From the NCBI GenBank assembly GCA_938021455.1, contig CALIGP010000192.1, positions 1 to 14,396 on the forward strand: a DNA stretch of 14,396 nucleotides, read 5' to 3'. The translations under genes were made by a program, and so were the position numbers. Positions 6,443 to 12,950 of this stretch are shown here, one piece after another; position 1 is the stretch's first letter, and each line of letters begins with the position of its first letter. The notes under the pieces are model-generated. The model had not been told where the DNA came from. It made no database searches and worked only from the letters and a program-made list of their open reading frames with translations. Source of the stretch: an uncultured Lewinella sp. (lineage in GTDB: Bacteria; Bacteroidota; Bacteroidia; Chitinophagales; Saprospiraceae).

Positions 6443-6571
6443 ATGGCAGCGTTCCGTGAGGGATTGACGTTAAAGGTCTCTAAAGGCGGCTGGCAAGTGA
6501 AACTTGGTTACCTTGCCATCGCTTTACCGTCAGAACAACACATTGATCTCACGAAATCCCCCCGACCATGA
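6443..6571 (+). CDS. Possible 42-residue leader or small ORF overlapping the amidotransferase start
   Basis: ATG at 6443 opens a 42-codon frame (MAAFREGLTL, then KVSKGGWQVK, ending LTKSPRP) whose TGA overlaps the next gene's ATG as ATGA, a layout used for translational coupling. It has no recognised family, signal peptide or membrane helix, no clear ribosome site, and could be chance. Confidence 0.2.
   Translation: MAAFREGLTLKVSKGGWQVKLGYLAIALPSEQHIDLTKSPRP
6491..6518 (+). repeat. Inverted repeat TGGCAAG/CTTGCCA in the amidotransferase leader
   Basis: TGGCAAG (6491-6497) and CTTGCCA (6512-6518) form a 7-base stem. A competing inner stem, CAAG/CTTG around TGAAA, uses part of the same sequence. 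It ends about 50 bases before the amidotransferase ATG and lies inside the possible small ORF. Confidence 0.4.
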
Positions 6572-7395
6572 GCCGATTAAGATTAGCCATTCTGGATTTA
6601 TACAACGGTATCCCAAATCAGGGAATGCGCTGCATTCGCGAAATTGTGGAGCAATTTGCTGATCGTCTTGATTATGATGTCTTCGATGTGCGCGCAGAGG
6701 GTAAACTACCTGACCTAAGCTATGATGTTTTCATTAGTTCAGGAGGCCCCGGAGACCCGCTTGATGGTGAAGGAGAAGGCGGCTGGCAGGAAAACTGGAA
6801 TGCCTGGTTGGACGATGTCCATCAGCACAACTTGGCAAGTGGGAAGAAAAAATTTGTATTCTTTATCTGCCACAGTTTTCAGATGGCGGTGCACCATTTT
6901 CAATTGGCCCAGGTTGTTGCTCGTCGGGGTATTTCTTTTGGAACTTTCCCAATTCGACCTACGAAAGCAGGCAAGCAAGATGTTCTTTTTGCTGAGTTAG
7001 AAGATCCTTTCTGGGCCGCTGACTTTCGCCGCTTTCAGGCTATTCAGCCAGATGAGAAACGACTGAAAAAGATCGGTGCTGAAATTTTGGCACTGGAGAA
7101 AATACGTCCACACGTTAAACTCGAGCGAGCCATTATGGCCATGCGCTGGAGTGACGAAATGGTCGGTGTTCAGTTTCACCCTGAAGCAGATGCTGAGGGA
7201 ATGCTGGCGCATTTTAGCCGGCCTGATATTAAGCTGGAAGTAATTGCTGAACATGGCCGGGATAAGTGGATGCAGATGATGGAAGACCTCTCCGACCCTG
7301 AGCGTATCCGAAAAACACATGACGCGATCTTACCAAGCTTCCTTACCCGGGCTATTGTGAGTTTAACCGTAACTGAGCCTGCCGAAAAAGCCTGA
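6568..7395 (+). CDS. Stand-alone class I glutamine amidotransferase (GMP synthase-like)
   Basis: The 275-residue protein has the class I amidotransferase triad in order: SSGGPGDP (residues 57-64) as the oxyanion-strand motif, FFICHSFQM with the nucleophile Cys101, and GVQFHPEAD with His204 and Glu206. It should release ammonia from glutamine or hydrolyse a gamma-glutamyl bond in the cytosol. No synthetase domain is fused, so the partner must be another protein or the substrate is itself a gamma-glutamyl compound. The residues after the nucleophile are His-Ser where the family usually has x-Gly (C-x-G), a variation of the nucleophile elbow. About 60 residues follow the catalytic His/Glu pair, ending in a helical tail of unknown role. 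The start ATG overlaps the stop of a possible small ORF. Downstream is an unrelated small membrane protein after 141 bases. Confidence 0.85.
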   Translation: MSRLRLAILDLYNGIPNQGMRCIREIVEQFADRLDYDVFDVRAEGKLPDLSYDVFISSGGPGDPLDGEGEGGWQENWNAWLDDVHQHNLASGKKKFVFFICHSFQMAVHHFQLAQVVARRGISFGTFPIRPTKAGKQDVLFAELEDPFWAADFRRFQAIQPDEKRLKKIGAEILALEKIRPHVKLERAIMAMRWSDEMVGVQFHPEADAEGMLAHFSRPDIKLEVIAEHGRDKWMQMMEDLSDPERIRKTHDAILPSFLTRAIVSLTVTEPAEKA

Positions 7396-7536
7396 TCCCA
7401 ATCCTAACGCTTGATCGATATTTTTCGATAGTTGTCGCTTTCCGACCAGACCTTCCAATGGTAGATATTTCAAGACAACTCTGCGAAAGTGTCGTTGTTG
7501 ACTAAGTGAATTCTACCCAACTACCCTCTATCCTCC

Positions 7537-7785
7537 ATGCCCCGTTCCTCCCGTCGCCACTTGTTGGTATTTATCATTTTGCTACTCTTTACCCTGGTTT
7601 TTGCCGGATTTTTGGCGGTAGCAGCTTACTACTATTTTACGGGCGCTGAGAATGTGACCATAAAGTCTTTTGCTCCGGGCTTGCCCGCTGTTTATCTGGG
7701 TTTTATGGCCCGTAAAGAATGGAGAGGGATGCAAGCAATGCGTAAAATGGAAGCAAGAAAACGTAGGTTGGAGTCTGCGCAATAG
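7537..7785 (+). CDS. Small membrane protein, 82 residues
   Basis: After a basic start (MPRSSRRH) a long hydrophobic helix spans residues about 9-34 (LLVFIILLLF onward). A second, weaker hydrophobic stretch (about 46-58, around LPAVYLGFMA) is followed by a Lys/Arg/Glu-rich tail (residues 59-82, ARKEWRG to RKRRLESAQ). One or two membrane passes are possible. I recognise no family. The positive-inside charge pattern and the clean fit between neighbours on the same strand (141 bases before, 60 after) favour a real gene. Its relation to the pullulanase downstream is unknown; co-transcription is possible. Confidence 0.6.
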   Translation: MPRSSRRHLLVFIILLLFTLVFAGFLAVAAYYYFTGAENVTIKSFAPGLPAVYLGFMARKEWRGMQAMRKMEARKRRLESAQ

Positions 7786-7845
7786 GGGATCAAACCAACA
7801 ATTGAGACTACAACATTACCTTTAGGATCTGAACTCCTTTCGGTT

Positions 7846-9861
7846 ATGCGAATTTCCTTGTCTGCCTGTTGGTGCAGGATCATCTTTTTCCTTCTCCCAT
7901 TTGCTTTTTTTGCCTGTCAAGAAGACTTACCTGTGTACGACTCTTTTGCTGAATACCCCGTTTATGCCTTTGATGATTTAGGCATGGTATACACTCCGGA
8001 AGCTACCAGCTTCAAACTCTGGTCGCCAACGGCGAAGGCTGTCCGTTTGAGATTGTATGATACGGATGATCCTACTGCCACTCCACGCAGTACGGAAAAG
8101 ATGAAGGAGGTGGACGGTGCCTGGTCTTACACTGCCAAAGGCGATCTGGATGGCACTTACTACACCTTCCAGATTAAGCAGAATGGCCACTGGTTACCAG
8201 AGGATACCGATCCCTACGCCCGGGCCACCGGAACGAACGGAGCAAGAGCGCAGGTTATTGACCTGGCGGATACGGACCCGGAAGACTGGGACACCGACAT
8301 CCGGCCACCTCTGGCTGCTCCGACAGACGCCGTCATCTATGAATTACACGTAAGGGACGTAAGTCTGGACCCCCGATCTGGCATCCAACATAAAGGAAAA
8401 TTTTTGGGACTCACAGAGACGGGTACCATTACCCCTCAAGGCGACGCCACCGGCTTGGATCATCTCAAAGAACTTGGAGTTACCCATGTACACTTGCTGC
8501 CGAGCTTTGATTTTATGAGTGTCAACGAAGCGCAGCTAGAGGTGCCGCAGTTTAACTGGGGCTACGACCCCCAAAATTACAACGTACCGGAGGGGAGTTA
8601 CTCCACCGACCCTTCCGATGGCCGGGTTCGTATTCGAGAATTCAAGCAAATGGTACTGGCCCTGCACCGCGCGGGCATTCGGGTTGTCATGGATGTTGTC
8701 TACAATCACACCGGCCGTAGCGAAGACAGTCATTTTCAAAACCTGATTCCCGACTATTTCTACCGATTCAACGAAGATGGAACGATGAGTAATGCCAGCG
8801 GTTGTGGTAACGAAATTGCCAGTGACCGACCAATGGTGCGCAAGTACATCCGGGAGTCCGTAGAATATTGGGCCAGAGAATACCACATCGACGGATTTCG
8901 CTTTGACCTGATGGGCATTCACGATATCCCGACCATGAATGAGGTCAGTCAGTCACTACACGTAATTGAACCCTCGATTTTGGTTTACGGCGAAGGTTGG
9001 ACGGCGGGCGGCAGCCCGCTGCCAGACTCCCTCAAAGCCCTGAAGGCCAACACACCCGAATTAATGAACATTGCTGCCTTTAGCGACGATCTCCGCGATG
9101 GTTTAAAAGGTAGCGTGTTTAATCACGAAGAACAAGGCTTCGTCTCGGGGGCTAAGGGCAAAGAAATGTCCATCCGCTTTGGGGTAGTAGGATCTACGCA
9201 GCACCCGCAAATCAATTACGATAGCGTCAACTATTCTAATGCACCCTGGGCCAAAGAACCTTCGCAGTGCATCAATTACGTCAGTTGCCACGATAATCAT
9301 ACGCTTTGGGATCGGTTGGCGATAAGCAATGGGCAAGACGTCCCCAGCCGCCGGGAACAGATGCAACGACTTTCATTGGCGATTGTGCTGACCAGTCAGG
9401 GTATTCCTTTCCTACACGCGGGCAGTGAAATGTGCCGAACGAAAAACGGCAACGAAAATAGCTATAACTCTGGAGACGGGGTAAATGCGATCCGTTGGAA
9501 CGGAAAACGAGCGCATAAGGTTACGTACGAATATGTTCGAGGCCTCATTGCTTTACGTAAAGCTCACCCCGCCTTTAGGATGGGGGAGACGGACTTGATC
9601 AGCCGTCACCTCACCTTTGTCGATACACCGGAGGAACAGTTGGTCGCCTATCGCATCCAGCAGGCACCAAACGATGAATGGTCTGACATTGTGGTAGCCT
9701 TTAATGGCTCCGCTCAGGCGCAACGCGTACCGCTGCCAGCGGGGAGGTGGTCCCTCGTCGTTAATGGCCGTAAGGTGGACCCAGCAGGAATTGGTGGAAC
9801 TCAAACCCAATGGACTTACCTCGATGGAGGAGCGGCGGCGGTGTTGAGATTGATGGATTGA
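7846..9861 (+). CDS. pulA: Type I pullulanase lipoprotein (GH13)
   Basis: The 671-residue protein debranches alpha-1,6 links in pullulan, starch or glycogen. A lipoprotein signal ends at LPFAFFAC with Cys24; the next residues, Q-E-D, resemble the acidic surface-export signal of Bacteroidota lipoproteins, so the enzyme may face outward (inference). A beta domain of CBM48 type covers about residues 45-140. The type I pullulanase motif appears as FNWGYDP (236-242, Phe for the usual first Tyr). GH13 regions are DVVYNH (283-288), GFRFDLMG with nucleophile Asp354, YGEGW with acid/base Glu383, and CHDNH with Asp483. A C-terminal beta domain closes the chain. It is compact, lacking the CBM41 repeats of many secreted pullulanases. 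No other carbohydrase is adjacent; a hairpin with a T tract follows the gene. TACCTTTA at 7817-7824 is a weak -7 box. Confidence 0.93.
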   Translation: MRISLSACWCRIIFFLLPFAFFACQEDLPVYDSFAEYPVYAFDDLGMVYTPEATSFKLWSPTAKAVRLRLYDTDDPTATPRSTEKMKEVDGAWSYTAKGDLDGTYYTFQIKQNGHWLPEDTDPYARATGTNGARAQVIDLADTDPEDWDTDIRPPLAAPTDAVIYELHVRDVSLDPRSGIQHKGKFLGLTETGTITPQGDATGLDHLKELGVTHVHLLPSFDFMSVNEAQLEVPQFNWGYDPQNYNVPEGSYSTDPSDGRVRIREFKQMVLALHRAGIRVVMDVVYNHTGRSEDSHFQNLIPDYFYRFNEDGTMSNASGCGNEIASDRPMVRKYIRESVEYWAREYHIDGFRFDLMGIHDIPTMNEVSQSLHVIEPSILVYGEGWTAGGSPLPDSLKALKANTPELMNIAAFSDDLRDGLKGSVFNHEEQGFVSGAKGKEMSIRFGVVGSTQHPQINYDSVNYSNAPWAKEPSQCINYVSCHDNHTLWDRLAISNGQDVPSRREQMQRLSLAIVLTSQGIPFLHAGSEMCRTKNGNENSYNSGDGVNAIRWNGKRAHKVTYEYVRGLIALRKAHPAFRMGETDLISRHLTFVDTPEEQLVAYRIQQAPNDEWSDIVVAFNGSAQAQRVPLPAGRWSLVVNGRKVDPAGIGGTQTQWTYLDGGAAAVLRLMD

Positions 9862-9903
9862 TCCATTAGATTGATTTTTAGGCTATTTACTATCAATATG
9901 CGA

Positions 9904-9964
9904 AAGGGGCTAAGCAACTCCGAGGAGGGCCCCGAAGGGGTATCTTTTTAATGATTTAGCCCTT
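9904..9964 (+). repeat. Outer inverted repeat after pulA
   Basis: AAGGGGCTAA (9904-9913) pairs with TTAGCCCTT (9956-9964) in nine base pairs with one bulged G. It encloses the shorter terminator hairpin. Confidence 0.45.
9930..9949 (+). terminator. Probable intrinsic terminator of pulA
   Basis: CCCC-GAA-GGGG (9930-9940) is followed by TATC and five T residues (9945-9949), 69 bases after the pulA stop and before purM. The stem is short but all G-C. Confidence 0.5.
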
Positions 9965-9994
9965 AATTCACACCAATCTATCACACTATCCATC

Positions 9995-10002
9995 TATCTT
10001 CG
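9995..10002 (+). promoter_or_regulatory. Candidate -7 box of purM (TATCTTCG)
   Basis: TATCTTCG differs from TAnnTTTG at one position and ends five bases before the purM ATG, the same layout as at metZ. No clear TTG is found at the -33 distance. Confidence 0.35.
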
Positions 10003-10007
10003 CGCTC

Positions 10008-11183
10008 ATGTCCAGTAAGTACGAACAAAGAGGCGTCTCCGCCACCAAATCAGAAGTCCACGAAGCCATTAAAGGGATGGACAAGGGACTGTATCCAAAA
10101 GCATTCTGCAAGATCTTACCTGATGTTGCCGGTGGCGATGCAGACTGGGTCAATATTATGCACGCTGATACGGCCGGCACGAAAACGAGTCTTGCTTACC
10201 TCTACTGGAAAGAGACCGGTGATTTGTCCGTCTGGGAGGGCATCGTTCAGGATAGCCTGGTGATGAACCTCGACGATATGGGCTGTGTTGGTGCCGTGGA
10301 TAACATCCTGATTTCCTCCACCATTGGTCGGAACAAAAACCGTATCCCGGGAGAGGTACTGGCCACCATCATTCAGGGAGCAAAAAAGTTTGCCGATACG
10401 ATGGCCGAGCAGGGAGTAGGCCTCCACCTCACCGGCGGTGAAACCGCCGATGTGGGAGACATCGTTCGTACGATTGACGTTGGCTTCACCACCTTCGCCC
10501 GCCTTCCCCGTAAGCAACTGGTCGTAAACGACATCAAGCCAGGCCACGTGATTGTGGGCTTAGCCAGTTACGGTCAGGCCAGCTACGAACAGGAATACAA
10601 CGGCGGCATGGGCTCTAACGGTCTGACGAGTGCCCGCCACGATGTGTTCAAGCACGACTACGCTGACAAATACCCCGAAAGCTTTGACCCGGAAGTACCC
10701 CGCTCCGTAATTTACACCGGAAGCCGCTCGCTAACGGAGCAAGTCGATATTGGTGGTGGAAAAACAATGGCTGCTGGAAAGCTTGTTCTAAGCCCCACCA
10801 GAACATATCTGCCAGTATTGAAAATATTACTCGATGAGCTGCACCCGCATATTGCCGGACTGATTCACTGTACTGGTGGTGCACAAACTAAAGTGGTGAA
10901 GTTTATTGAAGGCGTTCGGGTGGTGAAAAACAATTTCCTGACGATCCCGCCACTGTTTGACCTTATTCGCAAAGAAAGCGGCACGGATTGGCGGGAAATG
11001 TATCAGGTCTTCAATATGGGCCATCGCCTCGAGGTATATTTACCGCAGGAGCATGCACAGTCGGTGTTGGACATTGCTGCCAGCTTCAACATCGACGCCA
11101 ATATCGTCGGATTCGTGGAGGCAGCGGATAAAGCAAGTGTTCGACTGCATACACCGGGTGGGGTAGAGGATTATTTTGAGTAG
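10008..11183 (+). CDS. purM: Phosphoribosylformylglycinamidine cyclo-ligase (AIR synthase)
   Basis: The enzyme closes the imidazole ring of purines, turning FGAM into AIR with ATP, in the cytosol as a dimer. The 391-residue protein shows the PurM-fold landmarks: HADTAGTKT (residues 52-60, the D-x-x-G-T-K motif), VMNLDDMGCVGA (85-96) and LTGGETADVGD (141-151). It is longer than the roughly 345-residue E. coli enzyme, as I recall for Bacteroidota PurM, with the extra length partly around GLTSARHDVFKHDYADKYPESF in the middle. The gene is alone: no other purine gene flanks it, pulA is separated by a terminator-like hairpin, and the LacI gene converges on it with a gap of 117 bases. Start is set by ATG at 10008; a TATCTTCG box lies five bases before. 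Confidence 0.93.
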   Translation: MSSKYEQRGVSATKSEVHEAIKGMDKGLYPKAFCKILPDVAGGDADWVNIMHADTAGTKTSLAYLYWKETGDLSVWEGIVQDSLVMNLDDMGCVGAVDNILISSTIGRNKNRIPGEVLATIIQGAKKFADTMAEQGVGLHLTGGETADVGDIVRTIDVGFTTFARLPRKQLVVNDIKPGHVIVGLASYGQASYEQEYNGGMGSNGLTSARHDVFKHDYADKYPESFDPEVPRSVIYTGSRSLTEQVDIGGGKTMAAGKLVLSPTRTYLPVLKILLDELHPHIAGLIHCTGGAQTKVVKFIEGVRVVKNNFLTIPPLFDLIRKESGTDWREMYQVFNMGHRLEVYLPQEHAQSVLDIAASFNIDANIVGFVEAADKASVRLHTPGGVEDYFE

Positions 11184-11248
11184 TGTTGTAGGCAGGTAGT
11201 TTGCTAGACTGTAGCCTGTAGCAATGTAAGTTTGTAGCACTACATTTC

Positions 11249-11267
11249 TACCGTCTACTAAACGGTA
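11249..11267. terminator. Hairpin between convergent purM and LacI genes
   Basis: TACCGT (11249-11254) and ACGGTA (11262-11267) form a 6-base stem with a 7-base loop in the convergent gap. Neither side has a strong T tract, so a two-way terminator role is only possible. Confidence 0.3.
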
Positions 11268-11300
11268 TTATCGTGCAACAGTAGCCAAGCCGAACGTTCA

Positions 11301-12341
11301 TTACTTCGCCCCCGAACTCTCACGAACCACTACCTCTGGCATCAGTACCAGCCGGTCATTGGGCTGCTCGTCGTCTTCGTCACTGGTGATGCCCTTAATG
11401 GCCCGCGTAGCGGCGATCTGTCCCATGGTAATGGGCTGTTGATCTACACTGGATAGGGTAGGGGAAACGAGTTCATTAAAAGGCTCGTTGGCAAAGCCAA
11501 TAAAAGCGATGTCTTCCGGTACCCGCAGGCCGAGCCTGCGTGCCGCCTTCATCCCGCTTACCGCGCTGTAGTCGCTGGCGCTGAAGATGGCCTCAGGCCG
11601 GGGAGTACGTTTCCAAAGTTCTTCAAAGGCTTCTTCTCCATTGTCAAAATGGGAGACGATCTCCAGTACTGAATCGTCGTTAACTTCCAGACCAGCTTCC
11701 TTCATCGCGTCCAGGTAACCCAAATAACGGTTACGGTATATGTGCAGATGCTGCGGCCCCCGCAGATGTGCAATGCGCTTATAACCCTGATCAATAAGGT
11801 GTTTAGTAGCCGCATAACCGCCCCGCCGGTCGTCAATAATTACCGCAGGGACGACTTCCAGGGAGGAAGGAACATTGTCGAAAAATTGAATAGGAAAGCC
11901 GGAGGAGATAAGCTTTTGATAGAGGTCCAGGTTGTCCCCAGTATCTTTCGCAACCGAGATCAACAAACCATCTACCTGAAGGCCACGTAGGGTGTCCACC
12001 ATTTCACGTTCGCGTTCGGAGGAGTCAAAGCTTTGACAAACAATTACCCGGAAACCTGCTTCATCCGCCTCTTCTTCTATACCTCTGATCACCCGGCCGA
12101 AAAAAGACCGGTCGATAGCGGGGACTATGACGCCTAGTGTATTACTGCGTCCACGTCGGAGAGCAGCAGCAATGTAATTAGGCTGGTAGTTCATTTCCAG
12201 CGCTTTGGCTTTCACCAATTCCCTGGTTTTTTTACTGACGGCCAGGTTATTATTCAGCGCTCTGCTGACGGTTGAAGCATTAAGCCCCAACTCGTAAGCA
12301 ATATCATGAATCGTGGTTTTATCTGATTTTTTTCGGGACAT
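11301..12341 (-). CDS. LacI-family transcription regulator
   Basis: The 346-residue protein has an N-terminal helix-turn-helix (TTIHDIAYELGLNASTVSRA, residues 9-28), a hinge region around YQPNYIAAALR (52-62) and a periplasmic-binding-protein-like sensor core from about residue 66 (SNTLGVIVP) to the end. IIDD (168-171), LRGP (193-196) and IGFANEP (281-287) are typical core strands. It should bind a palindromic operator and respond to a sugar or sugar phosphate. The start at 12341 (MSRKKSDKTT) is preferred over 12377, because a TTG-17-TATCTTGG promoter overlaps the longer start. It diverges from a TonB-dependent receptor across 609 bases, a common arrangement for local regulators of glycan uptake in Bacteroidota; the receptor and perhaps pulA are candidate targets (inference). 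Confidence 0.92.
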   Translation of the reverse strand: MSRKKSDKTTIHDIAYELGLNASTVSRALNNNLAVSKKTRELVKAKALEMNYQPNYIAAALRRGRSNTLGVIVPAIDRSFFGRVIRGIEEEADEAGFRVIVCQSFDSSEREREMVDTLRGLQVDGLLISVAKDTGDNLDLYQKLISSGFPIQFFDNVPSSLEVVPAVIIDDRRGGYAATKHLIDQGYKRIAHLRGPQHLHIYRNRYLGYLDAMKEAGLEVNDDSVLEIVSHFDNGEEAFEELWKRTPRPEAIFSASDYSAVSGMKAARRLGLRVPEDIAFIGFANEPFNELVSPTLSSVDQQPITMGQIAATRAIKGITSDEDDEQPNDRLVLMPEVVVRESSGAK

Positions 12342-12373
12342 ATTGAGGTAGAACGTGGCTGGCTTAGCAAAAG

Positions 12374-12401
12374 CCAAGATAGGGCAAGCAATTCATCGCA
12401 A
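12374..12401 (-). promoter_or_regulatory. Candidate promoter of the LacI gene
   Basis: On the minus strand TTG (12401-12399) is followed after 17 bases by TATCTTGG (12381-12374), one mismatch from the TAnnTTTG -7 box. Transcription would start about 25 bases before the ATG at 12341, which supports that start. Confidence 0.55.
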
Positions 12402-12542
12402 TCGGTTTCATTCTAGCAATTTTATGAAAGAGTCGTGCTTAAGGCCATATTATCTTATCTTAATCGGTCTTGACTTGGGGAATAATTGTCCATACCAAGC
12501 GAGGATGGCCCAATTTGACGGGGCTGGTCCCGGAGAAGGATC

Positions 12543-12559
12543 TTCGGCTTCGCTCAGTG
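12543..12559. repeat. 17-base intergenic motif, copy 2
   Basis: TTCGGCTTCGCTCAGTG matches 6316-6332 except at one base. It lies three bases before a strong hairpin. Confidence 0.6.
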
Positions 12560-12562
12560 GAA

Positions 12563-12595
12563 CTGCACCGATGGCAGATTTAGCCATTGGTGCAG
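12563..12595 (+). repeat. 13-base-pair hairpin upstream of the receptor
   Basis: CTGCACCGATGGC (12563-12575) pairs with GCCATTGGTGCAG (12583-12595) around a 7-base loop. The single non-Watson-Crick pair is G-U in plus-strand RNA but C-A on the other strand, which favours function as plus-strand RNA. No T tract follows. Confidence 0.8.
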
Positions 12596-12631
12596 AGAAG
12601 TAAGTCATATTAGGCAGGAGTACTTTTTTAT

Positions 12632-12722
12632 GCGTAGACGCAGGTGCAAAGGAGGGACTTTTGAAGCAGGGAAAGTCACCGTACCATTGCTTTTTTAACG
12701 TTCCCTGCACCTGCGTCTGCGC
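12632..12722 (+). repeat. 17-base-pair inverted repeat with inner stems
   Basis: GCGTAGACGCAGGTGCA (12632-12648) pairs with TGCACCTGCGTCTGCGC (12706-12722) with 16 Watson-Crick pairs and one G-U in plus-strand RNA. Inside the 57-base loop, GACTTT (12656-12661) pairs with AAAGTC (12672-12677). GCAGGGAA (12666-12673) can pair with TTCCCTGC (12701-12708), which shares three bases with the outer arm, so alternative folds compete. Confidence 0.8.
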
Positions 12723-12796
12723 CCAATAGCGGGCAACAAGTCGAAGCAAAATTCAATATTCGCGCCTTCGTCTTCATCATTCCATCCGTGTTTGCT

Positions 12797-12804
12797 TACT
12801 TTTG
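12797..12804 (+). promoter_or_regulatory. Candidate -7 box of the receptor gene (TACTTTTG)
   Basis: TACTTTTG fits TAnnTTTG fully. It would give a leader of about 140 bases before the receptor ATG. No clear TTG is at the right distance upstream. A weaker CACTTTTG stands at 12892-12899. Confidence 0.35.
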
Positions 12805-12950
12805 CCCGCCTAACACCCTCCCTTAAGCATATTGTTTGTCGGCTAACAGTCCTCCGTGGATTTATGGCTTTAATATGTTGTTTGGGTGTGTCACTTTTGT
12901 ATTTCAGGAAACCACCCGGTTTTTTCCCATCTAGTTTAAACTGCTCAGGA

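Larger units (their letters stand above)
6229..6567. other. Structured gap of 339 bases between dps and the amidotransferase gene
   Basis: The two genes diverge, so promoters for both should lie here, but no full TTG/TAnnTTTG pair is evident on either strand. It holds a 17-base motif also found near the LacI/receptor gap (6316-6332), two inverted repeats (6390-6415 and 6491-6518) and a 42-codon frame from 6443 that overlaps the next start codon. Frames antisense to dps that spill into it are shadows. Confidence 0.6.
12342..12950. other. Structured gap of 609 bases between the LacI gene and the receptor
   Basis: No convincing gene is present; a 99-codon minus-strand frame (12450-12749) lacks coding features. 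The region holds the LacI-gene promoter, a second copy of the 17-base motif, a 13-base-pair hairpin, a 17-base-pair inverted repeat with inner stems, and a TACTTTTG box. Operators for the regulator would be expected here, but I found no clear LacI-type palindrome by eye. Confidence 0.7.

Noticed and set aside
7414..7480. Short inverted repeats after the amidotransferase gene (ATCGA/TCGAT and AGTTGTC/GACAACT)
   Set aside because: The T run is in the loop of the first stem rather than after it, and the second is short with a long loop; neither makes a convincing terminator.
12450..12749. 99-codon minus-strand frame in the LacI/receptor gap
   Set aside because: It runs through both large inverted repeats and has no recognisable domain, signal or ribosome site.
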